From the NCBI GenBank assembly GCA_029255525.1, contig JANLJK010000319.1:1-32187 (forward strand): a stretch of 32,187 bases of DNA, in the 5' to 3' direction. The notes under the pieces were generated by a model. That model ran no database searches. It saw only the letters and a list, made by a program, of their open reading frames with translations, and had not been told where the DNA came from. This DNA is from Pseudolabrys sp. (GTDB taxonomy: Bacteria; Pseudomonadota; Alphaproteobacteria; Rhizobiales; Xanthobacteraceae). This document shows, in pieces, positions 1 through 8,813 of the stretch; within the stretch, counting starts at the first letter, position 1; the number at the start of each line of letters is the position of its first letter. The position numbers were made by a program, and so were the translations under genes.

Positions 1-113
1 AGTTCGGTTCGCTCTGCGCGCTCGGTGGCTTCACGCCCTATCCGGTGATGAGCGCGCTCACCCATTTCCCGGAAGACTTCGGCGCCGGTCCGCGCCTTGA
101 AGCCGCGGAGTAA
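1..113 (+). CDS. fdsB: NAD-dependent formate dehydrogenase beta subunit (NuoF-like), C-terminal fragment, truncated by window start
   Basis: Open frame from position 3 reads FGSLCALGGFTPYPVMSALTHFPEDFGAGPRLEAAE*, a NuoF/FdsB-type C-terminus, immediately upstream of fdsA. Confidence 0.75.
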   Translation, partial: FGSLCALGGFTPYPVMSALTHFPEDFGAGPRLEAAE

Positions 114-140
114 AGCATGACGACGTTTGCCAAGTACTCC

Positions 141-263
141 GCGTCATGCCCGGCCATAGCCGTTCGAAGAACGGCGTCCTTTCGGACGCCTTTGTGCCGG
201 GCATCCACGCCTTTCTTTTTCGTCCAAGACGTGGATGGCCGGGACAAGCCCGGCCATGACGTC
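141..263. repeat. Palindromic intergenic repeat (cgtcatgcccggcc...ggccgggacaagcccggccatgacg type)
   Basis: Outer inverted arms gcgtcatgcccggccat / atggccgggacaagcccggccatgacg, plus internal hairpins (gccgttcgaagaacggc; gcgtcctttcggacgc). Resembles the abundant Bradyrhizobiaceae-type intergenic repeat. Confidence 0.7.
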
Positions 264-301
264 GTGGGTATCTGTCAGGTCATTGATCGAGGAGACGTCT
301 G

Positions 302-3178
302 ATGTCTCTGGTTCACGAAACCGATTACGGTACGCCGCTCTCCAAGTCGGAAAAGATGGTGACGCTCACCATCGACGGCATGGCGGTGACCGTGCCGGAA
401 GGCACCTCGATCATGCGCGCGGCGATGGAGATGGGCACGCAGATCCCCAAGCTCTGCGCGACCGACATGGTCGACGCCTTCGGCTCCTGCCGGCTGTGCC
501 TCGTCGAGATCGAAGGCCGCGCCGGCACGCCGGCCTCGTGCACCACGCCGGTCGCGCCGGGCATGGTGGTGAAGACGCAAACCGACCGGCTGCATCAGCT
601 CCGCAAGGGCGTGATGGAGCTTTATATCTCCGACCATCCGCTCGACTGCCTGACCTGCTCGGCGAACGGCGACTGCGAATTGCAGGACATGGCCGGCCAG
701 GTCGGCCTGCGCGACGTGCGCTACGGCTACGAAGGCGAAAACCACGTCTTCGCCCGCAAGGACGGCAAGGCCAACGACAACTGGCTGCCGAAGGACGAGT
801 CGAACCCCTATTTCACCTACGATCCGTCGAAGTGCATCGTCTGCTCGCGCTGCGTGCGCGCCTGCGAGGAAGTGCAGGGCACCTTCGCGCTGACCATCGC
901 CGGCCGCGGCTTCGACAGCCGCGTCTCGCCCGGCATGCAGGAGAGCTTCCTCGGCTCCGAATGCGTGTCCTGCGGCGCCTGCGTGCAGGCCTGCCCCACG
1001 GCGACTTTGAACGAGAAGAAAGTCATCGAGGTCGGCAAGCCCGAACATTCGGTGGTGACGACGTGTGCCTATTGCGGCGTCGGCTGCGCCTTCAAGGCGG
1101 AAATGCGCGGCGAAGAGCTGGTGCGCATGGTGCCTTATAAGGATGGCGAGGCCAATCGCGGGCACTCCTGCGTCAAGGGCCGCTTCGCCTGGGGCTACGC
1201 GACCCACAAGGAGCGCATCCTCAAGCCGATGATCCGCTCCTCGATCCATGAGCCGTGGCAGGAAGTGAGCTGGGACGAGGCGATCAATTACGCCGCCTCC
1301 GAGTTCAAGCGCATCCAGAAGAAGTACGGCAAGGATGCCATCGGCGGCATCACCTCGTCGCGTTGCACCAATGAAGAAACCTTCCTGGTGCAGAAGCTGA
1401 TCCGCGCCGGCTTCGGCAACAACAATGTCGACACCTGCGCCCGCGTCTGCCACTCGCCGACCGGTTATGGCCTCGGCCAGGCTTTCGGCACCTCGGCCGG
1501 CACGCAGAACTTCGATTCGGTTGAGGATAGCGACGTCATTCTCGTGATCGGCGCCAATCCAGCGGCGGCGCATCCGGTGTTCGCCTCGCGCATGAAGAAG
1601 CGCATTCGTCAGGGCGCAAAGCTGATCGTCATCGACCCGCGTCGCACCGAAATGGTGGAGTCGGCGCATATCAAGGCCGACTATCATCTGGCGTTGCTGC
1701 CGGGCACCAATGTCGCCGTCGTCACGGCGCTGGCGCATGTCATCGTCACCGAGAAGCTCTACGACGAAAAGTTCATCCGCGAGCGTTGCGACTGGGACGA
1801 ATTCCAGCACTGGGCCGAGTTCGTCTCACTGCCGCAGAACGCGCCCGAGACCGTGGCCAAGCTGTCCGGCGTGCCGGCGGAGATGATCCGCGGCGCAGCG
1901 CGGCTTTATGCCACCGGCGGTAGGGGCGCGATCTATTACGGCCTCGGCGTCACCGAGCATTCGCAAGGTTCGACCACCGTCATGGGCATCGCCAATCTGG
2001 CGATGGTGACCGGCAATATCGGCCGCAAGGGCGTCGGCGTTAATCCGCTGCGCGGCCAGAACAATGTGCAGGGCTCATGCGATATGGGCTCGTTCCCGCA
2101 CGAGCTCGCCGGCTATCGCCACATCTCGCTCGACGAGCCGCGCCATCTGTTCGAGAAGGACTGGGGCGTGACGCTGGACAACAGGCCCGGCCTGCGTATT
2201 CCGAATATGCTGGATGCCGCGGTCGAAGGCTCGTTCAAGGGCATCTATATTCAGGGCGAGGACATCCTCCAGTCAGACCCCGACACCAAGCATGTGTCGG
2301 CCGGCCTCGAGGCGATGGAGTGCGTCGTGGTGCAGGACCTGTTCCTGAACGAGACCGCGCGCTTCGCCCATGTTTTCCTCCCCGGTTCGACGTTCCTGGA
2401 GAAGGACGGCACCTTCACCAATGCCGAACGCCGCATCCAGCGCGTGCGCAAGGTGATGGCGCCCAAGAACGGCTATGCCGACTGGGAGATCACCGTGCTG
2501 CTCTCCAACGCGCTCGGCTACAAGATGGATTACACCCATCCGTCGCAGATCATGGATGAGGTCGCGCGGCTGACGCCCGGCTTCGCCAATGTCTCATATG
2601 AGATGCTGGAGGAACGCGGCTCGGTGCAGTGGCCCTGCAACGACAAGGCGCCGGAAGGCTCGCCGATCATGCACGTCAACGGTTTCGTGCGCGGCAAGGG
2701 CCGCTTCATGATCACCGAATACGTGGCGACCGATGAGAAGACGGGGCCGCGCTTCCCGCTGCTGCTGACCACGGGCCGCATCCTGTCGCAGTACAATGTC
2801 GGTGCCCAGACGCGGCGCACCGCGAACTCGATGTGGTATGCCGAGGACGTGCTGGAAATCCATCCGCACGACGCCGAGCAGCGCGGCGTCAATGACGGCG
2901 ACTGGGTCAAGCTGGCGAGCCGCGCCGGCGAGACGACCTTGCGCGCGGTGATCACCGACAAGGTGGCGCCGGGAGTCGTTTACACGACATTCCACCACCC
3001 CGACACGCAAGCCAACGTCATCACCACGGACTATTCGGACTGGGCCACCAACTGTCCGGAATACAAGGTCACGGCGGTGCAGATCTCGCTGTCGAACGGA
3101 CCGACGTCGTGGCAGCAGGAATACGAACGCTTCTCAAAGGAGACCCGCCGCGTCGCTCCGGCGGAGGCCGCGGAGTAA
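302..3178 (+). CDS. fdsA: Formate dehydrogenase alpha subunit (molybdopterin/Fe-S, NAD-dependent FDH)
   Basis: 958 aa; N-terminal NuoG-like 2Fe-2S domain, CxxCxxC ferredoxin clusters, CAYCGVGC 4Fe-4S motif, NVDTCARVCHSPTG around the predicted Mo-ligand Cys, C-terminal molydopterin dinucleotide-binding domain. Confidence 0.96.
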   Translation: MSLVHETDYGTPLSKSEKMVTLTIDGMAVTVPEGTSIMRAAMEMGTQIPKLCATDMVDAFGSCRLCLVEIEGRAGTPASCTTPVAPGMVVKTQTDRLHQLRKGVMELYISDHPLDCLTCSANGDCELQDMAGQVGLRDVRYGYEGENHVFARKDGKANDNWLPKDESNPYFTYDPSKCIVCSRCVRACEEVQGTFALTIAGRGFDSRVSPGMQESFLGSECVSCGACVQACPTATLNEKKVIEVGKPEHSVVTTCAYCGVGCAFKAEMRGEELVRMVPYKDGEANRGHSCVKGRFAWGYATHKERILKPMIRSSIHEPWQEVSWDEAINYAASEFKRIQKKYGKDAIGGITSSRCTNEETFLVQKLIRAGFGNNNVDTCARVCHSPTGYGLGQAFGTSAGTQNFDSVEDSDVILVIGANPAAAHPVFASRMKKRIRQGAKLIVIDPRRTEMVESAHIKADYHLALLPGTNVAVVTALAHVIVTEKLYDEKFIRERCDWDEFQHWAEFVSLPQNAPETVAKLSGVPAEMIRGAARLYATGGRGAIYYGLGVTEHSQGSTTVMGIANLAMVTGNIGRKGVGVNPLRGQNNVQGSCDMGSFPHELAGYRHISLDEPRHLFEKDWGVTLDNRPGLRIPNMLDAAVEGSFKGIYIQGEDILQSDPDTKHVSAGLEAMECVVVQDLFLNETARFAHVFLPGSTFLEKDGTFTNAERRIQRVRKVMAPKNGYADWEITVLLSNALGYKMDYTHPSQIMDEVARLTPGFANVSYEMLEERGSVQWPCNDKAPEGSPIMHVNGFVRGKGRFMITEYVATDEKTGPRFPLLLTTGRILSQYNVGAQTRRTANSMWYAEDVLEIHPHDAEQRGVNDGDWVKLASRAGETTLRAVITDKVAPGVVYTTFHHPDTQANVITTDYSDWATNCPEYKVTAVQISLSNGPTSWQQEYERFSKETRRVAPAEAAE

Positions 3179-3183
3179 TCCGG

Positions 3184-4005
3184 ATGATCGAACCTGTCCG
3201 CACCGTCGGGGAGATCGCTTGGCGGGGCGGCCGGTTCGTGGCCGGTCAGCGCACGATTCCGGAAGAGACGGCGGTCGCCTTCACTTATAACGGCTCGTCC
3301 TATGCCGTGATGATGGCAACGCCGCACGATCTCGAGGACTTTGCCGTCGGCTTCAGCCTGACCGAAGGCATCATCGCCTCGCCGGACGAGATCGAGCGCC
3401 TGGAGATCGTCGAGCAGGATATCGGCATCGAGCTGCGGCTTTGGCTCGCCGAGCCGCATGCGACCGCCTTCCAGGAACGCCGCCGCTATCTGGCAGGTCC
3501 CACCGGTTGCGGCCTGTGCGGCATCGAAACGCTGACCGAGGCAATGCGCACCCCGGCACGCATTCGCGACACGGTTCGCTTTCGGCCGGACGAGATCATG
3601 CGCGCGCTTCATTCGCTGAACGGCCTGCAGGAGATCAACGGCCAGACGCGCGCCGTGCACGGCGCGGCCTTCTATCAGCCGGGCCAGGGCATCATCGTGC
3701 TGCGCGAGGATGTCGGCCGCCATAATGCGCTCGACAAGCTGGCCGGCGCGCTGGCGCGATCGAGTTGTTCGGCGCGCGGCGGCGTGGGTCTCGTCACCAG
3801 CCGCCTGTCGGTGGAAATGGTGCAGAAGGCCGCGAGCATCGGGCTGCCGATGCTGGTCGCGATTTCAGCGCCAACGGCGCTCGCGGTGCGCATAGCGGAG
3901 GCGGCGGGCATCACCTTGGTGGCTGTCGCCCGCAGCGACGGCTTCGAGATATTCACCCATCCCGCCCGTATCGAGGAAGACCGGAGCCTCCATGTCGTCG
4001 CCTGA
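3184..4005 (+). CDS. fdhD: Formate dehydrogenase accessory sulfurtransferase FdhD
   Basis: ATG at 3184, 5 bp after fdsA stop; FdhD signature GPTGCGLCGIE (CxxC) and DVGRHNALDKLAG. Confidence 0.95.
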   Translation: MIEPVRTVGEIAWRGGRFVAGQRTIPEETAVAFTYNGSSYAVMMATPHDLEDFAVGFSLTEGIIASPDEIERLEIVEQDIGIELRLWLAEPHATAFQERRRYLAGPTGCGLCGIETLTEAMRTPARIRDTVRFRPDEIMRALHSLNGLQEINGQTRAVHGAAFYQPGQGIIVLREDVGRHNALDKLAGALARSSCSARGGVGLVTSRLSVEMVQKAASIGLPMLVAISAPTALAVRIAEAAGITLVAVARSDGFEIFTHPARIEEDRSLHVVA

Positions 4006-4219
4006 CAAGCTGGTCTATATGGCCAATCAGATCGGCAAATTCTTCGTCGCGCAGGGCGAGAGCGAAGCGCCGGCGGCGATCGCCGAGCACCTGAAGAAGT
4101 TCTGGGAGCCGCGCATGCTCACGGCGATCTTTGCGCATTTGCAAGCCGGCGGCGCCGGGCTCGACCCGGTGGTGCGCCAAGCTATCGAGAAACTGGCGGC
4201 CGATCACGCGGTCGTCTGA
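3992..4219 (+). CDS. fdsD: NAD-dependent formate dehydrogenase delta subunit
   Basis: 75 aa, overlaps 3' end of fdhD by 14 bp; MSSPDKLVYMANQIGKFFVAQGE... is typical of FdsD. Confidence 0.9.
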   Translation: MSSPDKLVYMANQIGKFFVAQGESEAPAAIAEHLKKFWEPRMLTAIFAHLQAGGAGLDPVVRQAIEKLAADHAVV

Positions 4220-4224
4220 AGCAG

Positions 4225-4256
4225 AACGGCGCCAGCCTTTGGGGCCGGCGCCGTTT
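4225..4256. terminator. Probable bidirectional terminator between convergent fdsD and TTT binding-protein genes
   Basis: 9-bp perfect inverted repeat aacggcgcc ... ggcgccgtt followed by ttt, between convergent stop codons. Confidence 0.6.
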
Positions 4257-4288
4257 GGAGTAGCGATCGGTCGCTGACCGGACGTGGC

Positions 4289-5269
4289 TTACATCGGCTC
4301 GATGCCGGCCTTCCGGATGATGCCCTGCCACTTCACGGTTTCGGACGCGATGAACTTCTTCAGCTCATCGGGGCCGGGCGCGACCGGCTCGGCACCCTGC
4401 TCGATGAAGCGGGTGCTGACGGCCGGATCCTTCACCGCGTCGGCAAGCGCCTTGTAGAGCTTGTCGATGATCGGCTTTGGCGTGTTCGGCGGCGCCAGCA
4501 GCGCGAGCCAGCCGAAGGTCTCGTAGTCCTTGATGCCGGCTTCGGCTGCCGTCGGTACGTCGGGCAGCGCGGTCATGCGCTTGTTGCTGGTGACGGCCAG
4601 CGCGCGGGCATCACCGCTTTTGATCAGGCCTTGGACGTTCGGCAGGAACTGAAAGCCGAGCGGCACCTGGCCGGCGATGAAGTCGGGCGTGTAGCCGGCG
4701 ATGTTGCGATAGGGCACGTGGGTGAGCTGCGTACCGGTAACCTGCTCGAAATAGGCGCCGGCGAGGTGCTGCGATGAACCGACACCGACCGAGCCGTAAT
4801 TGAGCTCCTTCGGATGCGCCTTGGCATAGGCGACGAACTCGGTGAGCGTCTTTGGCGGTAGCTTGGAATTGATGACGATCACGTTCGGCAGGATCGCGAA
4901 CAGCGAGATCGGCGCGAAATCCTTTTGCGGGTCGTAGCCGAGCTCTTTGGACAGCGTCTTATTTGCCGCCAGCGGCCCGACGGTGCTCATCACCAAAGTA
5001 TAGCCGTCGGGCGTCGCACGCGCGCCCAGGGCGGTGCCGGTGTTGCCGCCGGCGCCGGGGCGGTTCTCGACCACGAAGGTCTGGCCCAGCGAGGTCGCCA
5101 TCTTGTTGAGCATGATGCGCGTGACGACGTCGCTGGCGCTGCCGGCGGCGAAGGGCACGAAGACCTGGATCGGCCGGGTCGGATAGTCCTGCGCCTGCGC
5201 AGCCGTGGCGCCGACGGTCGCGGCGGCGACGGCCAAAGCGGCCGACAGTCGCTTCACAGCCTTCATCAT
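4289..5269 (-). CDS. Tripartite tricarboxylate transporter (TctC/Bug family) substrate-binding protein
   Basis: Signal peptide; YPTRPIQVFVPFAAGSASDVVTRI...VVENRPGAGGNTGT...ATPDGYTL signature of Bug proteins. Confidence 0.93.
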   Translation of the reverse strand: MMKAVKRLSAALAVAAATVGATAAQAQDYPTRPIQVFVPFAAGSASDVVTRIMLNKMATSLGQTFVVENRPGAGGNTGTALGARATPDGYTLVMSTVGPLAANKTLSKELGYDPQKDFAPISLFAILPNVIVINSKLPPKTLTEFVAYAKAHPKELNYGSVGVGSSQHLAGAYFEQVTGTQLTHVPYRNIAGYTPDFIAGQVPLGFQFLPNVQGLIKSGDARALAVTSNKRMTALPDVPTAAEAGIKDYETFGWLALLAPPNTPKPIIDKLYKALADAVKDPAVSTRFIEQGAEPVAPGPDELKKFIASETVKWQGIIRKAGIEPM

Positions 5270-5313
5270 ATTACATCCTCCACGCGTTGTTCGATTCGAT
5301 CTATTGCTCAGTT

Positions 5314-6021
5314 CTAGAAAGCAATCGTTTCCATCAGCCTGTCGCAGTCCGTCTTGCTGCGCGCATCGCCACTGAGGACGATGCGGCCGCGTTCGATGAC
5401 GACGAAGCGGTCGCAGGCCGTCAGCGCTTGATGCACATTCTGTTCCACGAGCAAGATGGCGCAGCCCGCCTCCTTCATCTCGCGGATAATGGTGAACAAA
5501 TCGGCCACGATCATCGGCGCCAGGCCTTCGCTCGGCTCATCAATAAGCAGCAGCGTTGGTTTACCGATCATGACGCGCGCCATCGCCAGCATCTGCTGCT
5601 CGCCGCCCGATAATGTCGTGCCGTTCTGCTCGCGCCGCTCCATCAGGCGCGGGAAGCGCGCGTAGATGCGATCGAGCGCCTTGCGGTTGTCGGCCGAAGA
5701 CCGTCCCGGGACCTGTAGAAAGCCGAGCGTGAGGTTTTCCTCGACGCTGAGGCCGGGGAAGATGCGGCGGTCTTCCGGCACGAAGCCGATGCCGCGGCGG
5801 GCGACGCGGTCCGCGCTCTGGCCGTCGATGCGCTCGCCGTTGAAGACGATCTCGCCGCGCGCCGGCTTGATCCAGCCGGCAATGGCCTTCATCAGCGTCG
5901 ACTTGCCGACGCCGTTGCGGCCGAACACGCCGACCACCTCGCCGTTCTCGATCTTCAGGTCGATGCCCTGGATGATGTGGCTGGTGCCGTAATAAGTGTG
6001 GAGGTTGCGGATATCGAGCAT
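5314..6021 (-). CDS. livF: Branched-chain amino acid-type ABC transporter ATP-binding protein (LivF)
   Basis: Walker A GRNGVGKST, signature LSGGEQQMLAMARVM, Walker B LLLIDEPSEGLAP. Confidence 0.94.
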   Translation of the reverse strand: MLDIRNLHTYYGTSHIIQGIDLKIENGEVVGVFGRNGVGKSTLMKAIAGWIKPARGEIVFNGERIDGQSADRVARRGIGFVPEDRRIFPGLSVEENLTLGFLQVPGRSSADNRKALDRIYARFPRLMERREQNGTTLSGGEQQMLAMARVMIGKPTLLLIDEPSEGLAPMIVADLFTIIREMKEAGCAILLVEQNVHQALTACDRFVVIERGRIVLSGDARSKTDCDRLMETIAF

Positions 6022-6025
6022 AAGG

Positions 6026-6769
6026 TCACGCGTGCCCGAAATAGGCGGTCTGCACCGCCGGGTTGCCGCGCACTTCCGCCGGCGTGCCTTCGGCGAGCTT
6101 CTGGCCTTGATGCATGACGATCACGTGGTCCGACAGGCTCATGACCAATCCGATGTCGTGCTCGATCAAAAGGATTGTGACATCGCTCGACAGCGACTTG
6201 ATCAGTTTGGCGGTGTCTTCGGTGTCGCCGTGGCTCATGCCTTGCGTCGGCTCGTCGAGCAGCAGGACCTTGGGCTTGCAGGCGAGCGCTACCGCGACTT
6301 CAAGGCGGCGCTGCTCGCCATGCGACAGCTTGCCGACCGGGTAGGGCGCCTTGTCGGTGAGGCCGAAGCGTTCCAGCAATTCGTCGACGCGGGCGAGCGC
6401 CGTGCGGCTGGCTGCGACCGGACGCCAGGCCATCGCCATCGGCTCCAGGATCTGCGCGGCGAGGCGCAGGTTTTCCGCCACCGACAATTCGAAGAACAAA
6501 TTGGTGATCTGGAACGAGCGCGCCAAGCCAGCCGCCTGCAGGCGATGCGGGGGCTCGCCGGTGTGGTCGACGCCGTCGATCAGCACCTGGCCGGCGCGCG
6601 GACGCACCGCGCCCGAGATCAGATTGAACAAAGTCGACTTGCCGGCACCATTGGGGCCGATCACCGTGGTGATGCGATGACGCGCGATGGCGAAGCTGAC
6701 ATTGTCGACGGCGCGCAGGCCGCCGAAATGCACCGACAGGTCGCGGACCTCGAGGACGGAGGCGCTCAT
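6026..6769 (-). CDS. livG: Branched-chain amino acid-type ABC transporter ATP-binding protein (LivG)
   Basis: Walker A GPNGAGKST, LSHGEQRRLEVAVAL, Walker B VLLLDEPTQGMS. Confidence 0.94.
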   Translation of the reverse strand: MSASVLEVRDLSVHFGGLRAVDNVSFAIARHRITTVIGPNGAGKSTLFNLISGAVRPRAGQVLIDGVDHTGEPPHRLQAAGLARSFQITNLFFELSVAENLRLAAQILEPMAMAWRPVAASRTALARVDELLERFGLTDKAPYPVGKLSHGEQRRLEVAVALACKPKVLLLDEPTQGMSHGDTEDTAKLIKSLSSDVTILLIEHDIGLVMSLSDHVIVMHQGQKLAEGTPAEVRGNPAVQTAYFGHA

Positions 6770-7755
6770 GATTTCGCTCCCCGGTTCAGCCGGCGTTCGA
6801 TGACGGGCCGCACGATGCCCATCAGGCCGCGCGGCAGGAAGATGACCGCGCCCATGAACAACAGGCCGATGACGATGAGATGGTGCTCGGTGTAGCTGCC
6901 GACGACCGACTTGAACAAGGTCAGCAGGATGCTGCCGTAGAGCGCGCCGACCAATGTGCCGACGCCGCCGGTGACCACGGTGATCACGGCGTTGCCGGAC
7001 GTGGCGAAGAACAACAGCTCCGGCGAGACGAAGCCGCGCAGCATCGGATAAAGCGCGCCGGACAAAGCCGCGATCACGGCGGCGATGACATAGGCGGCGA
7101 GACGGGCGGTGACGGTGCGATAGCCGAGAAAGGGCACGCGCCGCTCATTGGCGCGCAGCGCGATCAGCAGCCGGCCGAACGGCGTGTCGAGCAGATAGGC
7201 CGCCAGGGCATAAAGGATAATGATGAAGGTGAGCACGACGAGGAAGAAGCCGACGGGCGACGCGCTCGAAATCTTGAACAGGCCGAGATTGATGTCGATC
7301 ACCGGCACGCCGATCAGTCCGTCCGACGCGCCCAGCGCGCGGGTATTGTAGACGACCTTGGCGATGACCTGCGCCATGCCGAAGGTGATAAGTGCGAAAT
7401 AAACGCCGCGCACGCGGTTGGCGATGAAGCCGCCGATCGTGCCGACGACGACGGCGCCGATCGCCGTCGCACCCATCGCCGCCCAGAACGACGGCGTCAC
7501 CATCAGCACCAGCGCCGAAAGATAGGCGCCGAGCCCGAAATAGAGCGCCTGGCCGAGCGACAGGAGGCCGGTATAGCCGAGCAGGATGTCGACCGAGAGC
7601 GCGAGCCCAGCGAAGATCAAGGCCTCGGTGCCGAGCCGCAGATAGAAAGTGTCGCCGCTTGCCGCGCCGAACGCGGCAAAGCCGAGAGAGGCCACGACCA
7701 GCACGGCGGCGAGCACATGGCTCGCCCGCATCGATCTCGTCAGCGCGTCAGCCAT
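6766..7755 (-). CDS. livM: Branched-chain amino acid-type ABC transporter permease (LivM)
   Basis: Multi-TM protein with LSLGQALYFGLGAYLSAL motif; 4-bp overlap with livG. Start at 7755 preferred over the upstream ATG at 7770. Confidence 0.92.
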   Translation of the reverse strand: MADALTRSMRASHVLAAVLVVASLGFAAFGAASGDTFYLRLGTEALIFAGLALSVDILLGYTGLLSLGQALYFGLGAYLSALVLMVTPSFWAAMGATAIGAVVVGTIGGFIANRVRGVYFALITFGMAQVIAKVVYNTRALGASDGLIGVPVIDINLGLFKISSASPVGFFLVVLTFIIILYALAAYLLDTPFGRLLIALRANERRVPFLGYRTVTARLAAYVIAAVIAALSGALYPMLRGFVSPELLFFATSGNAVITVVTGGVGTLVGALYGSILLTLFKSVVGSYTEHHLIVIGLLFMGAVIFLPRGLMGIVRPVIERRLNRGAKS

Positions 7756-8644
7756 GGCCGAGCCGTCCAAACAGGCCCTGCGGCCGTACCATCAGCATGA
7801 TCACCATGATCCCGAACACGATCGGGTCGGACCACACCGGCGAGATGTAGAGCGATGAGATGGCCTGCACTTGCGTGAGCAGAAGGCCGGCGACGACGAC
7901 ACCGGCGATCGAGCCCATGCCGCCGACGATGACGACGGTGAAAGCCATCAGGATGAAGTCGCGTCCCATGGTGGGGAACACGGAATAGATCGGCGCCAGC
8001 ATCACGCCGGCAAGCCCCGCGAGCGCCACACCGAAGGCAAAGGCGCCGGCATAGACGTGCTGCACCGGCACGCCGAGCGAAGCCGCCATGTGGCGGTCGA
8101 AGGCGGCGGCGCGCACCATGGCGCCCAGGCGTGTGCGGTAGACGACGAGTGCCACCAGCGCGACGACGGCGGCGCCGCCGAGAATGAGGAACAGCCGGTA
8201 GAGCGGCAGGAAGACACCGAACACGTCGATAGCGCCGGCGATCGGCACCGGCGGCTTCTGCGGATTGGGGCCGAAGACGAGCCGGAAGGCATCTTCCATC
8301 ACCAGCCCGAGGCCGAAGGTGAGCAACAGCGTCGTGACATGCCGCTCGCCGCTATGAAAGACGCGCTGGATCAAACCGCGCTCGACGATGTAGCCGACCG
8401 GCAGCATGATCAGCGGCACCAGCAGCAACAACAGCCAGAACGGCAGGCCGACGGAGGCCAGCGCCAGCGCAATGAAAGCACCGAGCGCGTAGAACTCACC
8501 GTGCGACATGTTGATGACGTCGAGCAGACCGAAAATGATGGTCAGGCCCAACGCCACCAGGATCACGGCCACGCCGAGCACGAGGCCGATGAGTATCTGC
8601 GGCGCCAGCACGAACTGGAAGTATTCGATTGCCGCAGTCATCAT
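7748..8644 (-). CDS. livH: Branched-chain amino acid-type ABC transporter permease (LivH)
   Basis: Multi-TM protein; LTIIFGLLDVINMSHGEFYALGA motif typical of LivH. Confidence 0.93.
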   Translation of the reverse strand: MMTAAIEYFQFVLAPQILIGLVLGVAVILVALGLTIIFGLLDVINMSHGEFYALGAFIALALASVGLPFWLLLLLVPLIMLPVGYIVERGLIQRVFHSGERHVTTLLLTFGLGLVMEDAFRLVFGPNPQKPPVPIAGAIDVFGVFLPLYRLFLILGGAAVVALVALVVYRTRLGAMVRAAAFDRHMAASLGVPVQHVYAGAFAFGVALAGLAGVMLAPIYSVFPTMGRDFILMAFTVVIVGGMGSIAGVVVAGLLLTQVQAISSLYISPVWSDPIVFGIMVIMLMVRPQGLFGRLGHG

Positions 8645-8699
8645 CGAGCCCCGTACGCGCGATCACGTTGCTTTGAGGTAGAATGCGTTGGCCCCACGC

Positions 8700-8790
8700 C
8701 CGCTCGTCCCCGCGAAAGCGGGGACCCAGGGCAGCATGCGCAAACCCCGGTGCTGTGGATTCCCGCTTGCGCGGGAATGAGCGGAGCAAG
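8700..8790. repeat. Paired palindromic (REP-like) element in the livH / binding-protein gap
   Basis: Two perfect hairpins: GTCCCCGC-GAAA-GCGGGGAC (8706-8725) and ATTCCCGC-TTGC-GCGGGAAT (8759-8778), flanked by cgctcgt...atgagcg. Confidence 0.8.
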
Positions 8791-8813
8791 GTGCGGGACC
8801 AAAGGCATTGTTT

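Noticed and set aside
275-1810. 511-aa minus-strand ORF opposite fdsA
   Set aside because: His/Arg/Ala-rich translation without domain motifs, fully antisense to a well-supported fdsA; a typical GC-rich shadow ORF.
1-4219. Formate dehydrogenase as part of the furan-acid pathway
   Set aside because: Convergent orientation with a terminator hairpin between; FdsGBACD is a standard standalone operon and furoate degradation does not release formate.
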